Of a DNA stretch of 64,000 nucleotides, positions 28,370-38,136 are shown piece by piece. The stretch spans positions 558,001 to 622,000 of the forward strand of contig NZ_CP117877.1 in assembly GCF_028736115.1 (NCBI RefSeq), read 5' to 3'. Positions within the stretch are counted from its first letter, which is position 1. Each line of letters opens with the position of its first letter. This stretch comes from Mucilaginibacter sp. KACC 22063 (GTDB lineage: Bacteria > Bacteroidota > Bacteroidia > Sphingobacteriales > Sphingobacteriaceae). The translations under genes were made by a program, and so were the position numbers. The notes under the pieces were generated by a model that saw only the letters and a program-made list of their open reading frames with translations, was not told where the DNA came from and did not search any database.

Positions 28370-29863
28370 ATGATGGATTTTGTTGTTCCGGATAAAGCGC
28401 ATGATGAGAGCAGGCAGGGCGAGGCTTTAATGCTGGAAACCAAGGCTGATAAAAGCGGACGTAAGCTATATATTGAGAGTTATGGCTGCGCCATGAATTT
28501 CTCTGACAGCGAGATTGTTGCGTCTATTTTATTAGATAAGGGTTTCGAAACCACTAACGATTTTACAATTGCTGATGCAATTTTTATTAATACCTGCTCT
28601 ATCCGTGAGAACGCAGAAGTGCGCGTTCGTAACCGGCTGAAAGAGTTTAAGGTTGCCAAGCAACGCAACCCCGGCATGGTAGTAGGTGTACTGGGCTGCA
28701 TGGCCGAGCGCCTTAAAGCGAAATTTTTAGAAGAAGAAAAACTGGTAGATATTGTGGTAGGTCCAGATGCTTACCGTGATTTACCTAACCTGATTGAACA
28801 GGCCGATGGCGGCCAACGTTCGGTTAACGTATTGCTATCGCGCGAGGAAACTTATGCAGATATTAATCCCGTACGGTTAAATACAAATGGCATCAACGCC
28901 TTTGTATCCATTATGCGTGGCTGCGATAACATGTGTTCATTCTGCGTGGTGCCATTTACCCGTGGTCGCGAGCGTAGCCGTGACGCACACTCCATCGTTA
29001 AAGAATGTACAGATCTGTTTAATGCAGGTTACCGCGAAGTAACTTTATTAGGCCAGAATGTTGATTCATATAAGTGGAAACCTACCTCTCCCCAGCCCTC
29101 TCCGGAGGAGAAGGAGCTTGGTGAACAACCAGGACAATCAAAAGTCCTCCCCCTCGGGGAGGATTTAGGAGGGGTCGTCAACTTCGCCAATCTGCTCGAA
29201 ATGGTAGCACAGATCCATCCTGATCTGCGCGTACGTTTCTCTACTTCGCATCCGAAAGATATTACTGACGAAGTGTTGTACACCATGAAAAGGTACGACA
29301 ACATTTGTAAATATATTCACCTGCCGGTACAATCAGGTAATACCCGGGTACTGGACATCATGAACCGTACTTATACCCGCGAGTGGTATATGAACAGGAT
29401 CGATGCCATCAGGCATATTTTGCCGGGTTGCGCTATATCTACCGATATAATTACCGGATTTTGTACCGAGACCGAAGAAGAGCATGCCGAAACCCTGAGC
29501 ATGATGGATTATGTGAAGTATGATTTTGCTTACATGTTTATGTATTCTGAACGCCCGGGTACATTAGCTGCAAAACGCTATGCCGACGATATTCCGGAAG
29601 ACGTAAAAGCGCGCCGCCTGAACGAAGTAATTGCTAAACAACGTGAGCATGCGCATTTACGATTATTGGAAAAAGTAGGCACCGTACAGAAAGTGTTGAT
29701 TGAAGGCTACTCAAAAAAATCGACCAACGACTACTGCGGCCGAAGCGACGAAAATTCAATGGTGATTTTTCCGGTAGACGAACGCTTTAAACCAGGCCAA
29801 TATGTAAATGTATTGGCAGACCGTTGCACAACAGCAACGCTACTGGGTAGAATTGTTGAATAG
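28370..29863 (+). CDS. miaB: tRNA-2-methylthio-N6-dimethylallyladenosine synthase MiaB with an in-frame repeat insertion
   Basis: A 497-residue methylthiotransferase that adds the methylthio group to i6A37 of tRNA. It has the N-terminal UPF0004 domain with three cluster cysteines ([25 protein letters not shown]), the radical SAM motif CDNMCSFC, and a C-terminal TRAM domain. The start at 28370 is preferred because the promoter overlaps the upstream TTG at 28298. Residues 239-269 are a 31-residue insertion encoded by a palindromic DNA repeat, placed between the conserved LLGQNVDSY and NFANLLEMV, so probably a surface loop. All catalytic motifs remain, so the enzyme should work. It heads a conserved run leading to groEL. 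Confidence 0.95.
   Translation: MMDFVVPDKAHDESRQGEALMLETKADKSGRKLYIESYGCAMNFSDSEIVASILLDKGFETTNDFTIADAIFINTCSIRENAEVRVRNRLKEFKVAKQRNPGMVVGVLGCMAERLKAKFLEEEKLVDIVVGPDAYRDLPNLIEQADGGQRSVNVLLSREETYADINPVRLNTNGINAFVSIMRGCDNMCSFCVVPFTRGRERSRDAHSIVKECTDLFNAGYREVTLLGQNVDSYKWKPTSPQPSPEEKELGEQPGQSKVLPLGEDLGGVVNFANLLEMVAQIHPDLRVRFSTSHPKDITDEVLYTMKRYDNICKYIHLPVQSGNTRVLDIMNRTYTREWYMNRIDAIRHILPGCAISTDIITGFCTETEEEHAETLSMMDYVKYDFAYMFMYSERPGTLAAKRYADDIPEDVKARRLNEVIAKQREHAHLRLLEKVGTVQKVLIEGYSKKSTNDYCGRSDENSMVIFPVDERFKPGQYVNVLADRCTTATLLGRIVE
29084..29175 (+). repeat. Palindromic repeat element inserted in frame within miaB
   Basis: About 92 bases with three nested hairpins. The outer ends ACCTCTCC (29084) and GGAGGGGT (to 29175) pair with one wobble; a first inner hairpin is built around CCCTCTCCGGAGGAGA; a second, TCCTCCCC-CTC-GGGGAGGA at 29145-29163, is perfect. 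Encoded peptide begins [14 protein letters not shown]. Composition (CTCCCC/GGGGAG) is unlike the rest of miaB. The architecture resembles dispersed intergenic palindromic repeats of Sphingobacteriaceae. Confidence 0.7.
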
Positions 29864-29869
29864 TTTTTA

Positions 29870-29900
29870 GATACAAGAAACAAGAGCCGAGAAACAAGAC
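29870..29900 (+). repeat. ACAAGA-rich low-complexity repeat, left flank of four-helix gene
   Basis: A purine-rich run of ACAAGA and GAGAAACAAGAC-type units. Its approximate reverse complement (TCTTGTCTCTTGTTCTGG) follows the small gene, so the gene is bracketed by imperfect inverted repeats. Confidence 0.55.
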
Positions 29901-29926
29901 CTTTAATAAAGCATAATTTTAAGAAC

Positions 29927-30277
29927 TTGAAAGTATGGCAAAAGGCGATGTATCTTACAGATTTAACATATAGCTATTGCAAGGACTTACCAGCCGACGA
30001 AAGATTTAATTTGATTGATCAGATTAATCGCTGTTCGGTTTCAATAGCTTCGAATATTGCCGAAGGATCTGGAAAACGCACAAACACTCATAATGCTGAG
30101 TTTTTGTCAACGTCTTTAAGTTCATCATATGAGTTAGAGACACAACTTTTAATTTGTAGAAGAAGGGGCTACGGGCACAGTGACAAATTAGATAACTGCT
30201 TACAATTATTTGATGAAGTTCAAAAAATGATTTTTGCATTTCGGGAACACGTAATTAATAAAGCTGTTATATCTTAA
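29927..30277 (+). CDS. Four-helix-bundle protein (S23 / 23S rRNA intervening-sequence type)
   Basis: A 116-residue helical protein with the family signatures LKVWQKAM, QINRCSVSIASNIAEGSGK and SYELETQL. Relatives occur inside intervening sequences of 23S rRNA genes or alone; their function is unknown. The annotated start is a TTG. In the same frame the conserved family N-terminus continues upstream as KHNFKNLKVWQ, preceded by ATA (29906) where relatives have ATG, so the original start may be lost, or ATA/TTG may be used. It is flanked by imperfect inverted ACAAGA-type repeats and sits inside an otherwise conserved gene run, which suggests insertion. Confidence 0.8.
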   Translation: MKVWQKAMYLTDLTYSYCKDLPADERFNLIDQINRCSVSIASNIAEGSGKRTNTHNAEFLSTSLSSSYELETQLLICRRRGYGHSDKLDNCLQLFDEVQKMIFAFREHVINKAVIS

Positions 30278-30310
30278 TCTTGTCTCTTGTTCTGGTCTCT
30301 CGCTTCTTAA
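30278..30310 (+). repeat. TCTTGT-rich low-complexity repeat, right flank of four-helix gene
   Basis: Pyrimidine-rich TCTTGTCTCTTGTTC, the approximate reverse complement of the repeat at 29870-29900. It ends shortly before the start of the sigma-54 activator gene. Confidence 0.55.
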
Positions 30311-30325
30311 TTCTGCATCTGCATA

Positions 30326-31558
30326 ATGGACGTACAAGAAATAAAACAACGCTTTGGTATCATCGGTAGTTCACCGTTGCTTAACCGTGCCATTACTATT
30401 GCCAGCCAGGTTGCGCCGACTGATATTTCGGTGCTGATAACCGGTGAGAGCGGTAGTGGTAAAGAGGCTTTTTCACATATTATACATCAGTTAAGTCCAC
30501 GCAAACATGGGCCCTTTATTGCTGTAAACTGTGGCGCTATTCCTGAAGGCACGATAGACTCTGAACTTTTCGGACACGAAAAAGGTGCTTATACCGGTGC
30601 AGTAGGCGAGCGTAAAGGTTACTTTGAAACAGTTAACGGTGGTACTATATTTTTAGATGAAATTGGGGAAATGCCGCTGGGTACACAGGCAAGGCTGTTG
30701 CGGGTGCTGGAGTCGGGCCAGTTTATCAGGGTAGGGTCATCAAAGGTAGAGAAAACCAATGTGCGCGTTATTGCAGCAACAAACGTTGATGTGTATGATG
30801 CCGTAAAAGCAGGTAAATTTCGCGAGGATTTATATTATCGTTTAAATACCGTTCCGTTACGTATACCGCCTCTGCGCGACCGTAAAGAGGATATCTATCT
30901 GTTGTTTCGCAAGTTTGCTTCTGATTTTACAGATAAATACCGCACCCCGCCAATTCAGTTGGATGAAGGCGCGCAGCAGGTACTCATAAACTACTCGTGG
31001 CCGGGCAATGTACGCCAGCTTAAAAATATGGCCGAGCAGTTAGCCGTACTGGAGCGCGACCGTACCATTACGGCTCAAATGCTGCTGAATTATATCCCGG
31101 CCGAATCTGGCAGATCAAACTTACCAATGCGCCTCGACAATCAGCCCAAAGAAGATTTTTCAGAACGCGATCTGCTTTACAAGGTGCTTTTCGATATGAA
31201 ACGGGATATGGTAGAGCTTAAAAAGCTTGTAGCAGAAATTATAGAGCATGGCGGCGTATCACCAACGTATAATAACACACAGGCTATCAGCCAGCTTTAC
31301 CGCGATATTGAAATACCCCATCAGGAGACACAATTAACTATACAGCAGCCCGTTACTGTAAATAACAACACAAAAGATCCTTTTAATATTACACCGCATG
31401 ATGAGGAGGTGGAAGAATCGTTATCGTTAATTGAAAAAGAATCTGACCTGATACGCAAAGCTTTAAAAAAGCATAAAGGCAAACGTAAGCTTGCTGCTAA
31501 CGAGCTGGGCATATCAGAGCGTACATTATACAGAAAGATTAAAGAATTAAATTTATAA
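30326..31558 (+). CDS. Sigma-54-dependent transcriptional activator without receiver domain
   Basis: A 410-residue enhancer-binding protein. The AAA+ domain begins almost at the N-terminus: Walker A GESGSGKE, the sigma-54 contact loop GAYTGA (Phe to Tyr in the usual GAFTGA), Walker B GGTIFLDEIGEM and the Arg finger region LYYRLNTV. The C-terminus has a Fis-type helix-turn-helix (KRKLAANELGISERTLYRKIKEL). There is no N-terminal receiver or GAF domain, so it is not obviously signal-gated and may be controlled by a partner or by level. It is followed one base later by lptE, so it may share a transcript with envelope genes. Confidence 0.94.
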   Translation: MDVQEIKQRFGIIGSSPLLNRAITIASQVAPTDISVLITGESGSGKEAFSHIIHQLSPRKHGPFIAVNCGAIPEGTIDSELFGHEKGAYTGAVGERKGYFETVNGGTIFLDEIGEMPLGTQARLLRVLESGQFIRVGSSKVEKTNVRVIAATNVDVYDAVKAGKFREDLYYRLNTVPLRIPPLRDRKEDIYLLFRKFASDFTDKYRTPPIQLDEGAQQVLINYSWPGNVRQLKNMAEQLAVLERDRTITAQMLLNYIPAESGRSNLPMRLDNQPKEDFSERDLLYKVLFDMKRDMVELKKLVAEIIEHGGVSPTYNNTQAISQLYRDIEIPHQETQLTIQQPVTVNNNTKDPFNITPHDEEVEESLSLIEKESDLIRKALKKHKGKRKLAANELGISERTLYRKIKELNL

Positions 31559-31559
31559 G

Positions 31560-32093
31560 ATGCTAAAGCGAAAGCTCTTTATTTATGCAGCGGTTGCCAT
31601 GCTGGTCTGCATTACACAATCATGCAGCTACAGGCTTGATACCAACTCTATACCCTTAAGTTTAAAAACGATAAATATCGGTTTTTTTGAAAATAATGCG
31701 CCAATGGTGGTGGCTAACCTTAGCCAGCAGTTTACAGAAAGCCTGAAAGACCGCGTCCGCTCGCAAACCAGGTTAAGCATTGTAAGGGGCGAGGCTGATG
31801 CCATGATGACCGGTAATATTATCGGTTACAGCATTGCGCCCGTATCTGTACAGGCGCCTACCACCAACAGTGCCCCGCCTATTGCAAGCGCCAGCCGTTT
31901 AACCATCACTGTTAGTGTAAAGTTCAGCACCAACACCTCGAACAAAGAGGATAAAAAGATTGACTTTGACCAGCAGTTTAGTGAATATACCGATTTTAAT
32001 GGCGATATCGGCAACAAAGAACAAGCACTGATAGCCATTATAAACCGTAAACTGATAGACGATATTTTTAATCGTGCCTTTAATAATTGGTAA
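31560..32093 (+). CDS. LptE-family lipoprotein
   Basis: A 177-residue lipoprotein (MLKRKLFIYAAVAMLVCITQSC lipobox) followed by YRLDTNSIPLSLKTINIGFF, which resembles the LptE family that plugs the LptD barrel and helps place lipopolysaccharide in the outer membrane. The gene begins one base after the activator stop, indicating an operon. lptD is not in the window. Confidence 0.85.
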   Translation: MLKRKLFIYAAVAMLVCITQSCSYRLDTNSIPLSLKTINIGFFENNAPMVVANLSQQFTESLKDRVRSQTRLSIVRGEADAMMTGNIIGYSIAPVSVQAPTTNSAPPIASASRLTITVSVKFSTNTSNKEDKKIDFDQQFSEYTDFNGDIGNKEQALIAIINRKLIDDIFNRAFNNW

Positions 32094-32114
32094 GCAATTT
32101 GTACTTTCAACCAC

Positions 32115-34298
32115 ATGGAGCAGCAGGAAAAAGACCGTCAGGCGGAAGCATTATGGAGCGTTTTAGCCAATCCGGCCGAAAAACGCCTGCATTTATACGA
32201 CCTGCAAAACCTGGTAAATTATAATCCGCAAAGCGGTTTGCTGCATATGCTTATTGCCCGCTCAGGCAATGAGGCCTTTATTAAAAGTGCAGCAGTTTAT
32301 TATAACAGCCTTTCGCTTTTCAAACTGGTGAATGGACGCGAGCCGCTTGCTGAAGTAAAGCCTGAGCAAATCATTAACTTGGACACGCTGCAATCTGAAC
32401 AGGCGCCACCGCTTGATCCTTTGCTTACCCAGGAGTTTTCGGGTTATGAACCAACAATTGAAGACCTTGCACGGGCAGAAATTAACAAGCGCAAGTTTGG
32501 CTCTGAAACGGAATGGTCGATCTATGATGATTTAGAAGACCAGCAAAGCCCGGAGCCTGCTCATTTAAACGAGCCGGAAATAGCCACAACGCATTATACC
32601 GAACCTGTAATTGATGATGCGCCTGCCGAAAGTCCGGCAGAAGTTACCCTGAACGAGACAATAGCCACGCCAACGACTGAACTAACTCCTCTGGTAGTAA
32701 ATGAAGAAGCGGCTGCGGTTACGGATAATACTTCAGCAGAATCAGAACAGCCTTCTGTTAATTACCACGACCGTTACCGGGATTATACGGTTGCTGAAAC
32801 AGAACACGAACCGGAAGTTTTTCAAGTCCCCGAACCTATATATACAGAACAGCCCCGAGCACAAGAGCCCGTAGTGCCATTGCCTGAAGCTGACACCGTA
32901 AACACCTGGCAAACGCTTAAATATGACGAAGTAGATCAGCGTCTGCAGGAGATACAGGAGAAAAAGCCACATCAGGAACCGGTTATTGCTCCTGTTGTAT
33001 CATACGATGAACCTGCGGATCCTTTAGCAGGCGAGCCTGTTCAGCACGTTGAGCCGGCTGAAGAAAAAGTTGAGGAGTATACTAATCCGGTAGAACAGCT
33101 GCAATATCCTGAATCGGTGGAAACTGAAGATATCAGTGAGGAAATGCATCCGGACTTTGATTATCCTATAACACAAACAGCGCATACCATACCAGTACAG
33201 CTGCAGTCAGAAGAAATAAAACCGGCGTATGAACAGCCGGTGCAACAGCCGGAAAACGAAAAAGATGTTCATCAAAATAATGTTGTTGAACCAGAGCCGG
33301 TAAAAGTAGAAACAATAGACTACCAAACGGTTAAGCCTGCCTCAGAAACTGAAATAGAAGATGAGGTTTACGACGAGATCACAAGTATTGATGATTTCTT
33401 TATCAATCCGGTGCCATCAACAGCTAAATCGGCGGCTACTATTATTCCGGCATTTATACCTGTAGGTAAACAGCCCGAAGCTAATGTAGCAGAAGCGCAT
33501 AGGCCGGTACAGGCCGAAAGCAATGGTGTGCCGGCAGATGTGCAAAAGGAAGATGCTGAACAAATCCATTTTGTAACTGCGGAGCAGTTATCGGAACAGC
33601 AAAACGATGAAGCGATTATTGAAGAGGAGATTCCATATATAGTACCGGAGCCAGAGGAAGAGCCTGTTTTTGCAGCGCATATACCAGACCCTGATACTGC
33701 TGCGACTGTGAATGATATACCGGTACATAGTTCTCCGGTTGAAGAGTTTGACGATCTTATTGCTTCCAATATAGTTACGTCTGATTATTTTGCGTTCAGA
33801 AATTCGTTAAAGGAAGAACCTGTCGCTCCAAAAGCCGAACCTAAGCCTGTTCAGCCGGAGGAACCGCATATTGTATCCAAGTACCACGACGATAATATGC
33901 CCTACAGCTTTATGTGGTGGCTTGATAAAACACGTCGTGAACACGCCGGCATCTATCAGCCCTATGTGCAGCCTGTAAACCATTTCGCTAAGGCCGGCTC
34001 ATCCGCGCAGCAGCAGCCCGAGCCGAAAAAGAAAGAAGAGCAAATCATTAACCGTTTTATAAAAGAAGAGCCGCAGATTAAGCCGCCCAGCAGTGATAAG
34101 CTGGATAATGAAAACAAGGCCCGCACCAGCGCAGAAGACCGCGACGAGCTGGTAACCGAAACTTTAGCCCGGATATATATTGACCAAATGCTATTTCATA
34201 AGGCCATAGCAACATATAAAAAGTTAATAGTGAGATTTCCGGAAAAAAGTAGTTACTTTGCAAGTCAGATTGAATTGTTAGAAAACAAAATTAACTAA
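32115..34298 (+). CDS. Large acidic protein with short TPR-like C-terminus, function unknown
   Basis: A 727-residue protein without signal peptide or membrane segment. Roughly the first 100 residues (LYDLQNLVNYNPQSGLLHML, SLFKLVNGREPL) look folded; the middle ~500 residues are low-complexity and rich in Glu, Pro, Val, Gln and Thr; the last ~60 (ETLARIYIDQMLFHKAIATY) form a TPR-like hairpin. It is 8 bases from secG and 21 from lptE, so it is part of an envelope/secretion operon. Membership of the operon suggests a cytoplasmic scaffold, but no function is recognised. Confidence 0.8.
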   Translation: MEQQEKDRQAEALWSVLANPAEKRLHLYDLQNLVNYNPQSGLLHMLIARSGNEAFIKSAAVYYNSLSLFKLVNGREPLAEVKPEQIINLDTLQSEQAPPLDPLLTQEFSGYEPTIEDLARAEINKRKFGSETEWSIYDDLEDQQSPEPAHLNEPEIATTHYTEPVIDDAPAESPAEVTLNETIATPTTELTPLVVNEEAAAVTDNTSAESEQPSVNYHDRYRDYTVAETEHEPEVFQVPEPIYTEQPRAQEPVVPLPEADTVNTWQTLKYDEVDQRLQEIQEKKPHQEPVIAPVVSYDEPADPLAGEPVQHVEPAEEKVEEYTNPVEQLQYPESVETEDISEEMHPDFDYPITQTAHTIPVQLQSEEIKPAYEQPVQQPENEKDVHQNNVVEPEPVKVETIDYQTVKPASETEIEDEVYDEITSIDDFFINPVPSTAKSAATIIPAFIPVGKQPEANVAEAHRPVQAESNGVPADVQKEDAEQIHFVTAEQLSEQQNDEAIIEEEIPYIVPEPEEEPVFAAHIPDPDTAATVNDIPVHSSPVEEFDDLIASNIVTSDYFAFRNSLKEEPVAPKAEPKPVQPEEPHIVSKYHDDNMPYSFMWWLDKTRREHAGIYQPYVQPVNHFAKAGSSAQQQPEPKKKEEQIINRFIKEEPQIKPPSSDKLDNENKARTSAEDRDELVTETLARIYIDQMLFHKAIATYKKLIVRFPEKSSYFASQIELLENKIN

Positions 34299-34306
34299 AT
34301 CATAAA

Positions 34307-34672
34307 ATGTATTTTATTCTATTGATCTTAGCCATCATTGTATGTATCCTGTTAGGATTCATCGTATTGATCCAAAACCCTAAAGGCGGTGGCTTATCTT
34401 CAAACTTTTCATCGTCGTCACAATTGATGGGCGTACAAAAAACCGGTGACATCCTTGAAAAAGGTACCTGGGTATTAGCAATTGCTTTAATGGTATTATC
34501 ACTGGCTATCAACGTTGTTGTAAAAAGCGGAACTGTTAAAGGCGGTGGCGGCGCTTCAAGCGAATACCAAAACCAAATTGATAAAGCTTCTAAACCAAGC
34601 GCACCTGTAGGCGCAGCACCTGCACCAACTATGCAGCTTACGCCAAAAGCTACAGACAGCACCAAGAAATAA
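34307..34672 (+). CDS. secG: Preprotein translocase subunit SecG
   Basis: A 121-residue protein with two membrane helices (ILLILAIIVCILLGFIVLIQ and GTWVLAIALMVLSLAINVVV) and the conserved loop QNPKGGGLSSNF between them, typical of SecG, the SecYEG accessory subunit. A polar tail of about 40 residues is rich in Ala, Pro and Thr. It starts 8 bases after the acidic protein gene and is followed by a strong terminator. Confidence 0.93.
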   Translation: MYFILLILAIIVCILLGFIVLIQNPKGGGLSSNFSSSSQLMGVQKTGDILEKGTWVLAIALMVLSLAINVVVKSGTVKGGGGASSEYQNQIDKASKPSAPVGAAPAPTMQLTPKATDSTKK

Positions 34673-34690
34673 AAAGGTATAACATATTTG

Positions 34691-34726
34691 AAAAGGCTTT
34701 CTCATTCGGGAAAGCCTTTTTTATTT
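34691..34726 (+). terminator. Terminator after secG
   Basis: Perfect 11-bp stem AAAAGGCTTTC / GAAAGCCTTTT with an 8-base loop and a run of T residues. It closes the run of activator, lptE, acidic protein and secG genes. Confidence 0.9.
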
Positions 34727-34932
34727 GGCTATAAACCGGTATGCCAAGCTGCGCTGTAATTTTTTCAATCGGCTGACACGATGACATTTTAATTACATTG
34801 CCTGTACGCCGGTTAATGTTAAGTTAATATTAATTGACTGCCAATTGTACAGTGAAGGTGACAAAACTAAGGCTTGGCATAATTGCTGTTGCATTGTTAC
34901 CGGAATCATAAAACTAAATTTTTAATAGAGCT

Positions 34933-35220
34933 ATGTCAATAAACATTAAACCTATTGCCGGTACAGCCAACAGAGTTGTTGTTGAAGCTGCCGCAGCCGA
35001 GGAGAAAACTGCATCAGGTATCATTATTCCTGACACTGCAAAAGAGAAACCGCAGAAAGGAACAGTAGTATCAGTTTCAGAAGAAGATGGCGATGGTAAA
35101 AAGCCCACTGTAAAAGCTGGTGATACTGTTTTATATGGCAAATATGCAGGTACTGAAATTACCTTTGAAGGTAAAGAGTTCCTGATTATGCGCGAATCTG
35201 ATATTTACGCGGTATTATAA
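34933..35220 (+). CDS. groES: Co-chaperonin GroES
   Basis: A 95-residue cap protein of the GroEL chaperonin. It has the family core ASGIIIPDTAKEKPQKGTVV and the GDTVLYGKYAGTEI segment. The 260-base region upstream holds the secG terminator, but no CIRCE repeat and no exact TAnnTTTG box. groEL follows after 95 bases. Confidence 0.97.
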   Translation: MSINIKPIAGTANRVVVEAAAAEEKTASGIIIPDTAKEKPQKGTVVSVSEEDGDGKKPTVKAGDTVLYGKYAGTEITFEGKEFLIMRESDIYAVL

Positions 35221-35251
35221 TAATGATAGAAGGACGGAATGGCAGAAGTTA

Positions 35252-36950
<1,699 letters not shown>

Positions 36951-36989
36951 TCCATCCGCAATAAATAAAATCTCACCAGAGAATAGTTA

Positions 36990-37024
36990 CAGCCTGGGCA
37001 TTTATGCCTGGGCTGTTCTTTTTT
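36990..37024 (+). terminator. Terminator after groEL
   Basis: A 12-bp stem with two G-U pairs (CAGCCTGGGCAT / ATGCCTGGGCTG) followed by TTCTTTTTT. Confidence 0.85.
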
Positions 37025-37084
37025 ACAGTATTTCAAACTGCATTTAAGTTAAATTGTTGGTTAACCGAACTAAACTTGAAACTT

Positions 37085-38083
37085 ATGTCATCGCAGAAAT
37101 ACTCAAAAACACGCTGGAAAATTGATAGTGACCGTGTTACGGTTTATCCTTATGGTGTGTTCTATGTATTTACAATTATTATCGCCATTCTATCTTCAGG
37201 GCTATTATTTCTTTATTTCCATTATCAAAGAAGCGCCACCATTGGTAATTCTTTACCTTTAGTGTTCCTCATATTACTAATGGTCGTGTTATTTTGGCTG
37301 TTTGGCAATACCTACCTGGAGTTTGATAGCAGTAAGGGAAGGATGCGCAAAATGTTATTTGGATTTTTACCAACCAGGATAATCCCTTTTGAAAAACTGG
37401 AAGGCATAAACCTGGTAAATATTGCTGGAGGAAGTTACAATTACCGTTTGTTCAAGAAAGATGCGAGATATGGAAAAGGGATCATCGTGTCTTCGGGTTA
37501 TACAAAAAATAACGACCCTAATGCCATTGCTTTTGTAGAAGAAGTTGTCCCGATTATACATGGTTACCTGAGCCAATACACAACACCAGCCGATTATGTT
37601 GCTGAAAGGATTACCTCTTACAAGTTTTTTACTGAAGAAGCAGGTGTCTATAACGTTAAGAATAGAAAAATAGGAGCGCTGTTGTTTAGCTTGTTGTGTT
37701 TTGCCGGGGGAGTTTACTTTATGCGCCTGGATACGTATGATGGCACTATCCCGCAGATAATTATTGTAGCAGTTATGATTTTGCTCGGATTTGTGTTTAT
37801 ATACGCCGCCTTTACTAAAATAAGTTTTGACCCGGTAGCACAGACTGTGTCAAGGACAGGGCCTGTTAGTTATTGGAACCGAGAATATCCAATGAGTGCT
37901 TTTACGGGTATACAAACACTTCGCCGTTCAGTTAATTTTGTATATACCTCTACCGAGGTGAAAATGTATTTTGATATGCCTGATAAAAAAGGATATCAGC
38001 AAATGCTTACAGTGGCAACCTTAAGGCGAAGCAGCGACATCGACCGTTTTGTAAAAGAGGTTTATCAGATAATGGGTATCTGA
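37085..38083 (+). CDS. Membrane protein of unknown function
   Basis: A 332-residue protein with four predicted membrane helices (two near the N-terminus, around FTIIIAILSSGLLFLYF and LPLVFLILLMVVLFWLF, and two in the middle, around GALLFSLLCFAGGVYF and IIIVAVMILLGFVFIYAAF) and soluble parts that look beta-rich. The start is placed at 37085: an upstream in-frame ATG at 37004 lies inside the groEL terminator. I do not recognise the family. Confidence 0.7.
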   Translation: MSSQKYSKTRWKIDSDRVTVYPYGVFYVFTIIIAILSSGLLFLYFHYQRSATIGNSLPLVFLILLMVVLFWLFGNTYLEFDSSKGRMRKMLFGFLPTRIIPFEKLEGINLVNIAGGSYNYRLFKKDARYGKGIIVSSGYTKNNDPNAIAFVEEVVPIIHGYLSQYTTPADYVAERITSYKFFTEEAGVYNVKNRKIGALLFSLLCFAGGVYFMRLDTYDGTIPQIIIVAVMILLGFVFIYAAFTKISFDPVAQTVSRTGPVSYWNREYPMSAFTGIQTLRRSVNFVYTSTEVKMYFDMPDKKGYQQMLTVATLRRSSDIDRFVKEVYQIMGI

Positions 38084-38100
38084 GATGCGAGAGATACATA

Positions 38101-38136
38101 ACAAAATAGCCGGCTAAATTTAGCCGGCTATTTTGT
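38101..38136. terminator. Perfect 36-bp palindromic bidirectional terminator
   Basis: ACAAAATAGCCGGCTAAA at 38101-38118 is followed by its exact complement at 38119-38136, directly between two convergent genes. The stop codon of the aminotransferase begins at the next base. Confidence 0.9.

Noticed and set aside
29084-29304. miaB insertion as a frameshift or sequencing error
   Set aside because: The frame is open across it and conserved MiaB sequence resumes in the same frame; the hairpin structure explains it better.
33368-33769. 133-codon minus-strand frame in the acidic protein gene
   Set aside because: Antisense reading of the low-complexity region; no start signals or family resemblance.
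34727-34932. CIRCE or sigma-54 promoter upstream of groES
   Set aside because: No TTAGCACTC-N9-GAGTGCTAA repeat is present. TTGGCATAATTGCTGTTGCA looks like a -24/-12 site, but GG-to-GC spacing is 9 or 15 instead of 12.
37004-37084. Longer start of the membrane protein after groEL
   Set aside because: It would begin inside the groEL terminator hairpin; the ATG at 37085 is cleaner.
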